A stretch of DNA of 41,705 nt from Syntrophomonas sp. (GTDB taxonomy: Bacteria > Bacillota > Syntrophomonadia > Syntrophomonadales > Syntrophomonadaceae), in contig JAENZN010000029.1 of the NCBI GenBank assembly GCA_016841245.1, positions 1 through 41,705 of the forward strand, written 5' to 3'. The notes under the pieces were generated by a model. It made no database searches. It had not been told where the DNA came from and saw nothing but the letters and a program-made list of their open reading frames with translations. This document shows, piece by piece, positions 33,821-41,669 of this stretch (position 1 is its first letter; every line of letters starts with the position of its first letter). A program made the position numbers and the translations under genes.

Positions 33821-34728
33821 GAACAGCCGAATATCACCCATTTAAATCGCCTTCTGCCAGAGATAAATATCTGAAAGCATATGATGATACTGAAAAATTT
33901 TGGCCGGTTCCCTCAGAATCAAAAATGGTAAATACCTCTTATGGCCAAACACTGGTGCGGATTAGCGGACCAGAGGAGGCTCCTCCTCTGGTGCTGCTGC
34001 ATGGGATATGCTGCAGTTCATTGATGTGGCTGCCTCAAATAAAGGAATTATCCAAAGATTATCGTGCGTTTGCCATTGATGATATTTATGATTATGGCCG
34101 CAGCATATACACGAAAGCTGTTAATGGCCCGGCTGATTACGTGAACTGGCTAAACGAATTATTCGATAGGCTTGAGCTTAATAATATAAACCTCATTGGC
34201 ATGTCTTACGGAGGTTGGCAGGCCAGTCAATATGCCATCCGATTTCCCGAAAGGCTGAATACCATTGTGCTAATAGCGCCAGCCGCTACCATACTGCCGG
34301 GAAGTTTTCCTATCAGGCCCGGTTTTGCAATGCCTGCTCTACGAACCTTTCTTCCCCTGGTAATGCCGGAACATTTTTTTGAAATGCAAATGCGTTGGCT
34401 GGTTAAAGACTATCTAAAAGAAGATAGAAAAGCGGCGGAAAGCTTTGTACATTGTTATTCTCTGGCATCCAAATGTTTTGCCCCCAAACCTACACCTGGT
34501 CCCACGGTTTTGCAGGACAGTGAATTGAGCAGCATAAGGACACCGGCTCTTTTTATAGTTGGGGAAAACGAAATAATTTATTCTGCTCAAAAAGCTCTGC
34601 GGCGGCTTAATCGTATCGCTCCTCAGATAGAAACTGCATTAATCCCTGATACTGGACATGACCTGCTGTGGGCACAAACCGAAATGGTCAACATGAAGAT
34701 ATTGAAATTTCTGCAATCAAAAGGCTAA
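33817..34728 (+). CDS. Alpha/beta-hydrolase
   Basis: 303 residues. The oxyanion block is LVLLHGICCSSLMW at about 60-72, the nucleophile Ser lies in LIGMSYGGWQASQYA, the acid is in the LFIVGENEIIYS region, and the catalytic histidine is in IPDTGHDLLWAQ. It could be an esterase, lactonase or dehalogenase-type hydrolase. Its partnership with an SRPBCC protein suggests a hydrophobic ester or similar compound. It is the last gene of the module-A operon. Confidence 0.88.
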   Translation: MRTAEYHPFKSPSARDKYLKAYDDTEKFWPVPSESKMVNTSYGQTLVRISGPEEAPPLVLLHGICCSSLMWLPQIKELSKDYRAFAIDDIYDYGRSIYTKAVNGPADYVNWLNELFDRLELNNINLIGMSYGGWQASQYAIRFPERLNTIVLIAPAATILPGSFPIRPGFAMPALRTFLPLVMPEHFFEMQMRWLVKDYLKEDRKAAESFVHCYSLASKCFAPKPTPGPTVLQDSELSSIRTPALFIVGENEIIYSAQKALRRLNRIAPQIETALIPDTGHDLLWAQTEMVNMKILKFLQSKG

Positions 34729-34752
34729 AGCATAGTCGCTTCTAAAACCCGC

Positions 34753-34800
34753 TTGACAATATTGTAACGCTAGCTTAACGTATAGTTAAGTTAACATTAC
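34753..34800 (+). promoter_or_regulatory. Promoter/operator module B, near-copy of module A
   Basis: TTGACA 34753-34758, 17-base spacer, TAACGT 34776-34781. The palindrome GTAACGCTAGCTTAAC - GTATA - GTTAAGTTAACATTAC spans 34764-34800. Aligned from TTGACA, modules A and B are identical at about 38 of 48 positions. It precedes the CTG-started XRE gene. Confidence 0.78.
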
Positions 34801-34825
34801 CATATTATCTGGAGGAGGCAGCATT

Positions 34826-35044
34826 CTGGGCAAAGTAGGAAACAACCTTAGATATTTAAGACGCATACAAGATTTGACTCAGGAAGAGCTGGGCAGAGCC
34901 CTGGGGGTTACCAGGCATACGATTATGGCCCTGGAGAGCAGAAAATATGAGCCTTCAATTGCCGTGGCATTAGCCCTGGCCCGGTTTTTTGAAGTCCCGG
35001 TGGAGGAGATATTTTATTTAGAGAATGAAGGGGAGGGTATATAA
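34826..35044 (+). CDS. XRE-family regulator with a non-AUG start
   Basis: 72 residues: LRYLRRIQDLTQEELGRALG, then VTRHTIMALESRKYEPSIAV and a short tail VPVEEIFYLENEGEGI. This is one complete Cro/CI-type helix-turn-helix. No ATG, GTG or TTG begins the domain. GGAGGAGG at 34811-34818 lies seven bases before a CTG at 34826 (and four before an ATT at 34823), so CTG is the most likely start. The stop TAA abuts the ATG of the membrane-protein gene. It is the best candidate for the factor that binds modules A and B. Confidence 0.75.
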   Translation: MGKVGNNLRYLRRIQDLTQEELGRALGVTRHTIMALESRKYEPSIAVALALARFFEVPVEEIFYLENEGEGI

Positions 35045-35455
35045 ATGGTCAGAAAAGACTCGTTTGTAATCATTGGATGGGCACTGTTGACCGTTTTGGC
35101 CATTGCCGTTGCTGCCATAAGAATCATCAGACAAAGCCCTTACCATATATCTTTAATAATAGCTCTGCTTATGTTAATCATATTTGTATATTTACTTATT
35201 CTTAGAAAAATTGATGGACCTTTGTTTATGAATGGGATAAATGATGAACGCCTTTGGCAAATATCAGTAAAAGCGCAAAGAAACTCATTCTGGTTTTTAT
35301 TCATCAGTATTTGGTGTCTGGCAGCTGTCCTGGAATTTTTTGATCCTGCCTTTCTCAAGGAATATTTCAGCCTGGCTCTGGCTGTGATAGGAACCATAGG
35401 CCTTTTTATATATATGTTCTGTTTTATCTGGCAGAAATACAGGGTGCAGGACTAA
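35045..35455 (+). CDS. Small four-TM membrane protein (DUF2178-like) paired with the XRE regulator
   Basis: 136 residues with four hydrophobic segments (about 8-25, 35-52, 77-95 and 105-128). The loop FMNGINDERLWQISVKAQRN between helices 2 and 3, with the 'DER...KA' pattern, resembles DUF2178-type proteins. They are often encoded next to small XRE regulators, as here. Function unknown. The ATG follows the regulator stop without a gap, and GGGGAGGG precedes it. Confidence 0.65.
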   Translation: MVRKDSFVIIGWALLTVLAIAVAAIRIIRQSPYHISLIIALLMLIIFVYLLILRKIDGPLFMNGINDERLWQISVKAQRNSFWFLFISIWCLAAVLEFFDPAFLKEYFSLALAVIGTIGLFIYMFCFIWQKYRVQD

Positions 35456-35457
35456 CA

Positions 35458-36657
35458 TTATTCCTTAATAATCAGGTCCATGACATCACGCCGCATACTT
35501 GGTGGGACTTCTTTAGTGGGCTTGCCTAAGCGCACAAGCATCTGAATAGTTCCTCCATCAGGAGTATAGGTTAGATGGATGCCGCTATAAAGTTCGTTCA
35601 TTTCAGGGTATTCCTCCAGAATTTGACTAAGCGGCTGCATAACAAAGCCTTGCTGCCGAGCTGCCAGTATCAATTTACTGTAAAGCATTCCGCTTTTGAC
35701 CTGATCTTCACGAGTGTTATTTTTTGTAATAATCATGGCATAAGCAGGTGTATTATCTACCGATGTCCGAGTAGACTGAATGAACATATTTGATGCAGCT
35801 TTTCCATTGTTCAGGGAAGGGAAAAGTGTGACCAGTCCCTGCATAAGATGCTTCATGATTCCCGACGTACCCTGTCCTTCAACCGAAAATCCATAGCGAT
35901 ATTTATTTTTCTGGTATTCATTAGCTCGGAAAATGATCTCCGATTCTTTCATAACACGATTTACGTCCGCTTCGACACAAGCCCCTTTTATTGCATAGCT
36001 TCCTAATTTCTCTTTATCTTCTTTATCCTGAAAAATCTTAATAAACATATTATCAGCGGTATTTATATTTTCCAGCTCATTTATCTGGTCAGACGTCAGC
36101 TTAGCCGACTGATATGGTGCTCTATTTGTATCCGGCAAAAACATATTATTATAAAGAGGGGTGTCTTGGAGCGTTGTTTTATTAAGCGTAATTTTGGCCA
36201 CAGGTGTTGTTTTCATGCTCTCAGCCAATTCCTGCTCATCATAATTGCCTTGAGGAAACAGTTCTATCCTCAGTTCATAGCCTAATTTATCTCCTGCGAT
36301 ATCGACATATTCCAAAAAGGTACCCTGCGAAATCATCAATTGTCGTGCAAAAGGGTCCACCTCATTTGTTAAGCGATCGCTGTCAGCATATAAGTAAAAT
36401 ACCATAGGGTCAGCCTTATCCAAACGTATTTTCCAGGGCTGCATATTATGACCGTTTGCCGCCAGCAGCCCATGTGCTGCAAGCTGGATTCTTGGATCAT
36501 CAAATTGTTGTGTATAATCTTTTTCCCATGGTTCCAGATATGTAGATTCCTTAAAAATGCCGCTAATGATGAACAAAGCTGTAATGGCAAGTATAATAAA
36601 AACGATTATTCCAATAAGTACAATACCCATTTTTCTTATTAATCCTTTCTTTACCAT
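35458..36657 (-). CDS. Membrane-anchored nitroreductase-fold (Acg-like) protein
   Basis: 399 residues. An N-terminal membrane anchor (about 10-32) is followed by a nitroreductase-like domain: IQLAAHGLLAANGHNMQPWK (FMN-site arginine/serine region altered to AANGHNMQPW), then DPFARQLMISQGTFLEYV. Late in the protein come SKLILAARQQGFVMQPLSQ and IQMLVRLGKPTKEVPPSMRR. This is typical of the Acg/nitroreductase-related family with the domain outside the membrane or on its face. It lies 14 bases after the TetR gene on the same strand and is probably its main target. Confidence 0.82.
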   Translation of the reverse strand: MVKKGLIRKMGIVLIGIIVFIILAITALFIISGIFKESTYLEPWEKDYTQQFDDPRIQLAAHGLLAANGHNMQPWKIRLDKADPMVFYLYADSDRLTNEVDPFARQLMISQGTFLEYVDIAGDKLGYELRIELFPQGNYDEQELAESMKTTPVAKITLNKTTLQDTPLYNNMFLPDTNRAPYQSAKLTSDQINELENINTADNMFIKIFQDKEDKEKLGSYAIKGACVEADVNRVMKESEIIFRANEYQKNKYRYGFSVEGQGTSGIMKHLMQGLVTLFPSLNNGKAASNMFIQSTRTSVDNTPAYAMIITKNNTREDQVKSGMLYSKLILAARQQGFVMQPLSQILEEYPEMNELYSGIHLTYTPDGGTIQMLVRLGKPTKEVPPSMRRDVMDLIIKE

Positions 36658-36671
36658 TTGAAATCCCCCAC

Positions 36672-37319
36672 TTAATTTTGTATTGACCTGATTATTATAC
36701 GAATAGCTTCGGAAACGAAATCGTCAGGTTTTACTCCGTGATAGTTCTCAATATAAAATTGCTTTTTCTTAGCTGTGTTGAATACGCCGATTATGCAGGC
36801 CCATAAGGTGAGAGCAGTCTTTTCAATATTCAAATCACTGTAAACAGAACCTTCTGCGATACCTTTTTCTAACACATCCATTAAATAACCCAAGGTTTTC
36901 TCTCCAAGGGCATAGCACTCTTCTTTTGAATGATCGGAAATGGTCTTTTGGAAATCAAGCGTACTGTTTTCATATTCCATTATTGCTTCAAAGTATTTCG
37001 AATAATCATCGCTGAACCGGTATAATGTTAAAGCCATCTGAGTTAGTATCTCAATGGCAGTATGAGTCTTATCTTTTGTTTGATCGGCTTTCAGCAATTT
37101 TATTAAAATCCGATAGCCTCTGATCATGATCTCAAAATAAATCTGTTCTTTACTTTTAAAATATACATATACTGTTCTTTTGCTGTACTCGGCCTCTTTT
37201 GCCACATCATCCATGGTGGCGTTATTATAACCCTTGGTAAAAAAAACTCTTTCCGCTGCATCGATGATATCTTTCTTACGGATTTCTTTCTCTTTTTCCT
37301 TGCGTTCATTACTTCCCAA
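36672..37319 (-). CDS. TetR-family regulator of the nitroreductase-like gene
   Basis: 215 residues. After a Lys/Glu-rich start the helix-turn-helix reads IIDAAERVFFTKGYNNATMD and YSKRTVYVYFKSKEQIYFEI. The C-terminal half is helical and variable. The start is TTG 37319 with GGAGG eight bases upstream; there is no ATG in frame before the domain. The downstream nitroreductase-like gene and the upstream palindrome suggest autorepression and control of that gene by an unknown electrophile or drug. Confidence 0.9.
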   Translation of the reverse strand: MGSNERKEKEKEIRKKDIIDAAERVFFTKGYNNATMDDVAKEAEYSKRTVYVYFKSKEQIYFEIMIRGYRILIKLLKADQTKDKTHTAIEILTQMALTLYRFSDDYSKYFEAIMEYENSTLDFQKTISDHSKEECYALGEKTLGYLMDVLEKGIAEGSVYSDLNIEKTALTLWACIIGVFNTAKKKQFYIENYHGVKPDDFVSEAIRIIIRSIQN

Positions 37320-37349
37320 CTGTCAGACCTCCATATTGCATATAAATGC

Positions 37350-37404
37350 AATTAAGTAAACTAATAGTTTACTTAATTTTAAGAGCTAAATTTCTTTTTG
37401 TCAA
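37350..37404 (-). promoter_or_regulatory. Promoter and operator of the second TetR gene
   Basis: Minus strand: TTGACA (37404-37399), 17-base spacer, TAAAAT (37381-37376). The operator AATTAAGTAAACT - ATT - AGTTTACTTAATT (37378-37350) has perfect 13-base arms and overlaps the start region. Promoter sequence and layout mirror those of the TetR gene at 3421. Confidence 0.82.
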
Positions 37405-37838
37405 ATTGCCGCTCAACTATCTTTTATGAAGATATGGTTATAGATTATTACCATACGCTTTATACAGTTAATCATTAAAAAGAATTGTTGGAAAAGATTT
37501 TATAAAACACACAATTATTTGCAGCTTTGAAGTTCAAGATATGCCTTATAAGATTGCATCAGGCCCTGGTACTGAGTCAGGATTGTATAGCTTCACCCGT
37601 TACCAATCCCAGGTATTGTGGAATGGTGCGAGTTTCAATATTGGGAGCAGTCGTTATACTCATTTACTGAACTACCATCATTCTTTCTACTTTATCACAG
37701 TAGATCAACTATATGGAATAATGGGGATGGGGAGATAAAGTCGAGGCCGGCATACATAAATGAAATGAACCTTTTTATAATCGGCTTCGTTTATATAGCA
37801 GGAAAGAACTGCAGTGTATTTGAAAAGGGGGGAGTGTA
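37405..37838. other. Intergenic region, no clear gene
   Basis: Short frames on both strands have no ribosome site or recognisable motif. A GGGGGGAG site at about 37828-37835 belongs to the sigma-factor gene. I see no convincing -35/-10 pair for it. Confidence 0.5.
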
Positions 37839-38390
37839 ATGCAGCCAGATAAAGAATTGCAGTTTTTGCAGGCTCTGCAAAAAGGTGAGCAGCAGGCTGT
37901 AGAAAAATTAGTCAATGAATACTACCCCTCTCTTTTGAACTTTCTCCTCCGTATGGGATGCCAGCCCGGTGATGCGGAAGATATTATCCAGGAGACGTTC
38001 ATCAAGGCAGCCCGGGGGCTTAATAATTACCAATCCAGAAACCGGTTCCGCATCTGGCTGTTCAAGATATGTCATAACAGCCTGCGCGACTATTACAAGA
38101 AGGCTTCCCGGCGCCGGGAAATCCCGCTTGATCCGGTAAACCTGCCGGCAGCAGGAACGGACCATCCCGAAAACTACATAATGAAAAGGGAACAGGCTCT
38201 ACGGGTACAAGCCGCCTTAAAGCGATTACCGTCCAAGCAGCGCCTGGTTGTGGTCCTACGTTATTACCACGGGTTTTCTCTTAAGGAAATTGCCTCAATG
38301 GTTCACTGTCCGGTGGGAACGGTAAAATCACGATTAAATAAGGCTCTCAGCAGCCTAAAAAGCATTATGCAGGAAGGAGATGGATTATGA
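37839..38390 (+). CDS. ECF-type RNA polymerase sigma factor
   Basis: 183 residues. Region 2 runs from NEYYPSLLNFLLRMGCQPGD through AEDIIQETFIKAARGLNNYQ and RFRIWLFKICHNSLRDYYKK. Region 4 is ALKRLPSKQRLVVVLRYYHG followed by FSLKEIASMVHCPVGTVKSR and LNKALSSLK. The start is ATG 37839, after a G-rich site. The next gene overlaps it in ATGA and encodes a small membrane protein in the usual anti-sigma position. No target promoters can be identified from the window. Confidence 0.92.
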   Translation: MQPDKELQFLQALQKGEQQAVEKLVNEYYPSLLNFLLRMGCQPGDAEDIIQETFIKAARGLNNYQSRNRFRIWLFKICHNSLRDYYKKASRRREIPLDPVNLPAAGTDHPENYIMKREQALRVQAALKRLPSKQRLVVVLRYYHGFSLKEIASMVHCPVGTVKSRLNKALSSLKSIMQEGDGL

Positions 38391-38749
38391 GAAAAGATAG
38401 AAATCAAGAGCAAGAAATAATTGATTTTCTTATGTCTTACCCGGAGGCTATTCCTTCCCAGGCGCAAAAGGCACGAACCATAGCCCAAGTGCAAAGAGAA
38501 ATACGAAGTAATCAGCCGGTCCGATTGAGCAGCATGGATGTTTTGTTTACCTGCTTGCTGCTGGCAGCTGCTCTGGTTTTATATCTTTTCAGTGCCTGGC
38601 TGCCGGAATTTTATTCGGGACAGATTCTAATCCAGTTTTACCAACTGCGGTATTTTCCTCATATCTTGTTCTATTTTGGTTTAACTGGTTGTTTAACCGT
38701 TCCCTTGCTTTTAACCATACTGCCCATAAAAAAAGGAGGTAATCAGTAA
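38387..38749 (+). CDS. Small membrane protein in the anti-sigma position
   Basis: 120 residues. The N-terminal half is soluble (QEQEIIDFLMSYPEAIPSQA and a charged helix KARTIAQVQREIRS). The C-terminal half holds two hydrophobic segments (about 48-68 and 84-112). Gene order (sigma, small membrane protein, sensor-like protein), four-base overlap with the sigma gene and one-base overlap with the next gene suggest an anti-sigma factor, although no ZAS zinc motif (HxxxCxxC) is present. Confidence 0.6.
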   Translation: MRKDRNQEQEIIDFLMSYPEAIPSQAQKARTIAQVQREIRSNQPVRLSSMDVLFTCLLLAAALVLYLFSAWLPEFYSGQILIQFYQLRYFPHILFYFGLTGCLTVPLLLTILPIKKGGNQ

Positions 38750-39645
38750 TGCGAGCAAAAGCTTTTTCTAACCGAAAAATTGCCATAGCCCTAATATGTG
38801 TGTTGGTTTTGGGACTGTTATCAGTGGTCGGCGCCATGGCCGCTAATATGAAAATGCTTAACCTGATGGACTCGATAAACCCGGAGGTAAATGCTTCCGT
38901 GACCGAGCTGGGGCAGTTTATTCAAAAGGGTGAAGATTATGCTGTACTGCAGCAGCAATTGGAGAAAGTGATAGGCAGCAATGAGCAGCTGGGGGATTTG
39001 TTTATCATTGATCAAAATGCCGTAATACTAGCAGCTAAAGATATTGATGCCGTAGGGCTGGCCTACCCGATCAGTTTCAGAAGCAATTTAATCAAAGGAC
39101 TGCCGCTGCCTTTTTCTTATGAAATATCAGAAATGCCGAGACCGGCGGACAGATATAAGGTAAGTACAAATCCTGATGAGATGTTCAAGTTCTTCGGGAC
39201 TTATAAGGCCCCGGATAACAATATCTATCATATTATCGGCTATTATCGTGTAGCTCCCGACCTTATTGACCGGCAGAACCAAATTTCGGGCCTTATTACT
39301 TTTGGCCTGCAGGTTTACCGGATCAGCTTCATCCTATTCTGGCTGCTGCTTCCTCTCTGGGTCTACCGGGATGCCCGCCGCCGGCCAACTAACGCCGCCG
39401 CCTGGGGCATATTGACCCTGGTTACCAGTGTTATTGGCTGGCTGGTATATTTGATCGCCAGGCCTTCGCTTGGCGTTTGCCCCAACTGCGGACAGGAACA
39501 AAGCAGCAGCTTGAAGTTCTGCACCGGCTGCGGTACTTTGCTAAAAACATGCTGCTCCGAATGCGGCAGCGAACTCGATAAAGAATGGGAGTACTGCGGG
39601 AGCTGTGGTCATAAAATTGGGCCGGGTTCTGGTAATGGTTTATAA
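38749..39645 (+). CDS. Membrane sensor-like protein with outer domain and C-terminal double zinc ribbon
   Basis: 298 residues. TM helix at about 10-32. An outer domain of about 150 residues follows, with cache-like features (DLFIIDQNAVILAAKDI, IYHIIGYYRVAPDLIDRQNQ). Then come two helices (about 185-205 and 218-235), a basic loop YRDARRRPTNAAAW between them, and a cytoplasmic tail with CPNCGQEQ...FCTGCG and CSECGSEL...YCGSCG, two zinc ribbons of CxxC-CxxC type. It may pass an outside signal to the sigma/anti-sigma pair. The function is inferred from context only. Confidence 0.68.
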   Translation: MRAKAFSNRKIAIALICVLVLGLLSVVGAMAANMKMLNLMDSINPEVNASVTELGQFIQKGEDYAVLQQQLEKVIGSNEQLGDLFIIDQNAVILAAKDIDAVGLAYPISFRSNLIKGLPLPFSYEISEMPRPADRYKVSTNPDEMFKFFGTYKAPDNNIYHIIGYYRVAPDLIDRQNQISGLITFGLQVYRISFILFWLLLPLWVYRDARRRPTNAAAWGILTLVTSVIGWLVYLIARPSLGVCPNCGQEQSSSLKFCTGCGTLLKTCCSECGSELDKEWEYCGSCGHKIGPGSGNGL

Positions 39646-39787
39646 TAAACACATCATATGGCTTAGTTGGTGAGGTTTTTATCATAACAACCATCAGAAG
39701 ATGGGGAATAAATATCGTTATTGCTGCATCGTCAAAGCTGAAGCCTGGCTGCGCTGCACGGGGAACAAACAGAGAGGAGAAGAAATA

Positions 39788-40198
39788 ATGAACATCTGGT
39801 TAAAAGAGCTGTTAAAAAGCTTAGATAAAAATCTAGACGGAAAAACAAAAATCAGCATACTGGAGGCATGCGGTGAAAAGTGCCCATTTACTCATCTTTC
39901 AGATCAAAAATTATTAGATATTAAAAAAGAATCCAAATCTGAATACGATTTTCTGGAAAGATTATCACAACAATGGCGGGTTAGAATGGAACAGGGCAAT
40001 ATTTATGTCGTCTTTGACAAATGTTATTGCCCCCTCATTAACCAAAATATTGAAGACTCATCCAAAACGCTTTGTTATTGTACACAAGGAAACATTAAAA
40101 AGAAATTTAAACTTGGCTTGGGCCGAGATGTAGATGTTCTCATGGAGAAGACTATCCTCGCCGGTGATAATGAATGTCGTTTTAAAGTTTTAACATGA
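39788..40198 (+). CDS. Cysteine-containing conserved hypothetical protein
   Basis: 136 residues, cytoplasmic. ILEACGEKCPFTHLSDQKLL near the N-terminus, then IYVVFDKCYCPLINQNIEDS, TLCYCTQGNIKKKFKLGLGR and a C-terminal LAGDNECRFKVL. The pattern CG..C, CYCPL, CYCT and '(D/E)CRFK' recalls small proteins related to 4-vinyl-reductase/V4R-like or thiazoline-hydrolase-like domains that may bind a metal. The end resembles known 'GxDxCRF' tails. The start ATG 39788 follows AGGAGAAG. No partner is obvious. Confidence 0.6.
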   Translation: MNIWLKELLKSLDKNLDGKTKISILEACGEKCPFTHLSDQKLLDIKKESKSEYDFLERLSQQWRVRMEQGNIYVVFDKCYCPLINQNIEDSSKTLCYCTQGNIKKKFKLGLGRDVDVLMEKTILAGDNECRFKVLT

Positions 40199-40554
40199 GG
40201 CAGCTATGTGTGCACCCTAACTAACGTAGGGGGGGATTAATTCCTCTCCCACAACTGCAGGAAATAAACAGCCTCTATAAAGTGCAGGCGATGCTTCAGC
40301 TGCGCAAGGCCGCCGATGAAAAATATTGATTTGTTATTCAATCGCAGGGAGGATCTGATCTCTGTGTTTTGTATTTCCTAGGCAAATAAACGCAGTTCAG
40401 AAAATGCTCAACCTCTGGCACAATATTCTATTACTCTTAAAAATCACAATACTGCAGTTCAAGTCTGTGCCGAAGATTTCTCCAGGAATTTTTTAAAAGG
40501 TGGTGCCCTAAACCTTATATGGTAATGTCTTCATATATGCATAGAGTTCAATAC
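40199..40554. other. Intergenic region, possibly with a short coding remnant
   Basis: At about 40216-40330 the plus strand reads LIPLPQLQEINSLYKVQAML, then QLRKAADEKY and a stop, without a start codon; this could be a fragment of a lost gene. Otherwise I see nothing in this stretch. Confidence 0.3.
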
Positions 40555-40601
40555 TTGACAGCGGTTCAAATATTTCATATACTATACCAACCGGTCGGTA
40601 T
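40555..40601 (+). promoter_or_regulatory. Promoter and TetR-type operator of the C45-hydrolase gene
   Basis: TTGACA 40555-40560, 17-base spacer, TATACT 40578-40583. The palindrome ATACCAACCGGTCGGTAT (40584-40601), centred on ACCGGT, follows directly, in the start region. This is typical of a TetR-type operator. Neither TetR gene in the window has this palindrome in front of it. Confidence 0.72.
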
Positions 40602-40691
40602 TTTTTAAAGACATTATATCAGAGATGACGATGGGGACTCGACTTTCATTTAAATCTTACAGGACGAAAAAACACTAAGGAGGATTAGAAT

Positions 40692-41669
40692 ATGTTTGAA
40701 GAGTTAACATTGAAAGGTTCATATTACACTATGGGAGCGAGTTATGGGAAAGCATTTAGAAAAGAAATTAGATACCTTTCAAAAATGTTTTATATAGGAA
40801 TGACATTGTCAAAAAAACCAGGCTCGGCACCATTTAATCCAAACAAGCTGTATTTATTATCAGCATTGCTTAATTATAAAAAAGACAAAATAAAGTGGCA
40901 GTATGCAGCCCAGGAGAATCAAAAGTTTATCGACTTATATCATCCGGATGCTACTGATTTTATGAAGGGAATTGCTGAAGGCGCAGACTTACGTTATATT
41001 GACATTTTGCATTTTAATGTTGTAATGGAAAACATGTTCACTTGCTCTGCTTGGGGAGCAAGCGGAACAAGTACAAAAACCAATGAACCATTCATTGGTA
41101 TGAATTCAGATGATGAACCAATGCTACAGAAATATTGTAAAATTTTAGATATTCAGCCCAATAAAGGTTATAGATTTAAGGCACTAACTGTTGCAGGCTG
41201 GATTTTTTGGGCTCATGCTATGAATGAAAAGGGATTGGCCTGTGCATTAAAAATGACTTTCCAGATACCTCAGACAAAAAAGCAAGTTGGAGTACCTGCA
41301 TTAGTCTTATGTAAAGCTTTGAATACTTGTTCGACAGTGGAAGAGGTAAAAGAGTTTTTTGATTCGGTGCCAAATGCTGCTACTGGTTTTTTATTCTATT
41401 TTGCTGACAGTGAGAAATTTATGAAGGTGGAATGCTGCCCTGAGGGCAGAGATTATGATATCGTCCAAAATGGAACAAGAGGAACAACCAATATGGCCCA
41501 GTCGGATCTGGTCAAACCCTATAACATATTTCCAAGTGGTCTTGATCAAACATTTAACGCAGTACCACGGCAAATACGGATGAATCACCTGTTAGAAAAA
41601 TATAATGGTAAAATAGACTGGAATGTTATGCATACCATCGCCAGTGATCATGGTGTGTTTGGCAAGTAA
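40692..41669 (+). pseudogene. C45 autoproteolytic acyltransferase/hydrolase, 3' end cut off by the insertion element
   Basis: 325 residues remain. The family hydrolyses linear or ring amide bonds after self-cleavage to expose an N-terminal cysteine. LKGSYYTMGASYGKAFRKEI and FMKGIAEGADLRYIDILHFN precede the nucleophile in ENMFTCSAWGASG (Cys118). GMNSDDEPMLQ and MNEKGLACALKMTFQIP follow, then TRGTTNMAQS. The end VMHTIASDHG should lead into a further conserved region, but instead the terminal repeat begins inside the last Gly codon and supplies Val-Phe-Gly-Lys and a stop. The start ATG 40692 follows AGGAGG. Confidence 0.82.
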
